From NCBI GenBank assembly GCA_937897985.1, contig CALCBD010000018.1, positions 1 through 64,000 on the forward strand: a stretch of 64,000 nt of DNA, given 5' to 3'. This DNA comes from an uncultured Paludibacter sp. (lineage in GTDB: Bacteria > Bacteroidota > Bacteroidia > Bacteroidales > Paludibacteraceae). Positions 63,881 to 64,000 of this stretch are shown here, piece after piece. Each line of letters starts with the position of its first letter. Position 1 is the stretch's first letter. A program made the position numbers and the translations under genes. The notes below the pieces were generated by a model that did no database searches, had not been told where the DNA came from, and worked only from the letters and a program-made list of their open reading frames with translations.

Positions 63881-64000
63881 AGCTCTTCCGGATGAATTAA
63901 TTGTTAGTTGTATTTTTTAGTTTGATTGAAATAAGTTTATTCAATAATTATTGTCTTTTGTGATTTTTAATCCAAATAATTTATATTAAAATTTTTTTTC
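63881..64000. other. AT-rich end of window, upstream of the flippase gene
   Basis: No gene, clear promoter box or repeat is seen. The polysaccharide locus may continue beyond the right edge, since rmlA/rmlB and any UpxY-type antiterminator gene are missing from the window. Confidence 0.4.

Overview
The window looks like chromosomal DNA of a Bacteroidota bacterium, most likely of the order Bacteroidales. The evidence is a SusC/SusD pair, two proteins with type IX secretion (T9SS) C-terminal domains, many lipoproteins, AT-rich intergenic DNA, and several promoters of the Bacteroidota form TAnnTTTG with a TTG element about 20 bases upstream. The genus cannot be told from the sequence alone.

Layout. 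(1) 1-766: duplicated palindromic repeats, then tRNA-Asn and its terminator on the minus strand. (2) 859-3682: three plus-strand housekeeping genes (PfkB-family kinase, EamA transporter, PlsC acyltransferase). (3) 3695-28510: a long minus-strand run that forms a polysaccharide utilisation locus. In transcription order it has DUF4434, an RnBP-like N-acylglucosamine 2-epimerase, a T9SS DUF4623 protein, a FAD oxidoreductase, a GH92 alpha-mannosidase, SusC, SusD, three to four surface lipoproteins, a phosphodiester glycosidase (NAGPA), a GxGYxYP protein, a DUF5009/HGSNAT-like acetyltransferase, two GHL10 hydrolases and an alpha/beta hydrolase. A divergent ROK regulator and MFS transporter (28783-31343) complete it, with a 20-bp perfect palindrome between the two arms as the probable operator. 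The enzymes suggest breakdown of a mannose- and amino-sugar-containing glycan, possibly with sugar-phosphate diesters.

(4) 31469-38550: a DUF4143 ATPase, a CPBP protease, an RRM protein, proA and proB separated by a frameshifted lipoprotein gene, and an M28 peptidase. (5) 39218-43639: etfB-etfA-acyl-CoA dehydrogenase, interrupted by a four-helix-bundle (23S IVP-type) gene that sits between two short-repeat arrays in opposite orientation. A candidate small RNA lies upstream. (6) 44058-44939: a coiled-coil lipoprotein with its own promoter and terminator. (7) 45056-63880: a minus-strand surface polysaccharide (O-antigen or capsule) locus. It has Wzx flippase, Wzy-like polymerase, four glycosyltransferases counting GT2 and GT4 types, the three-enzyme UDP-N-acetyl-L-fucosamine set, tandem FdtA-type ketoisomerases with an aminotransferase and a FemAB/GNAT-like protein, a WbpM/FlaA1-type dehydratase, a WecA-like initiating transferase, a nucleotidyltransferase-GHMP kinase fusion, and WbuC.

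The most unusual items are the repeat-bracketed four-helix-bundle cassette inside the etf/acyl-CoA dehydrogenase operon, the G-free (C-free in mRNA) tandem-repeat spacer at 5729-6046, the poly-G frameshift at 35944-35949, the nucleotidyltransferase-GHMP fusion, and the 'lysosome-like' enzyme combination of the utilisation locus.
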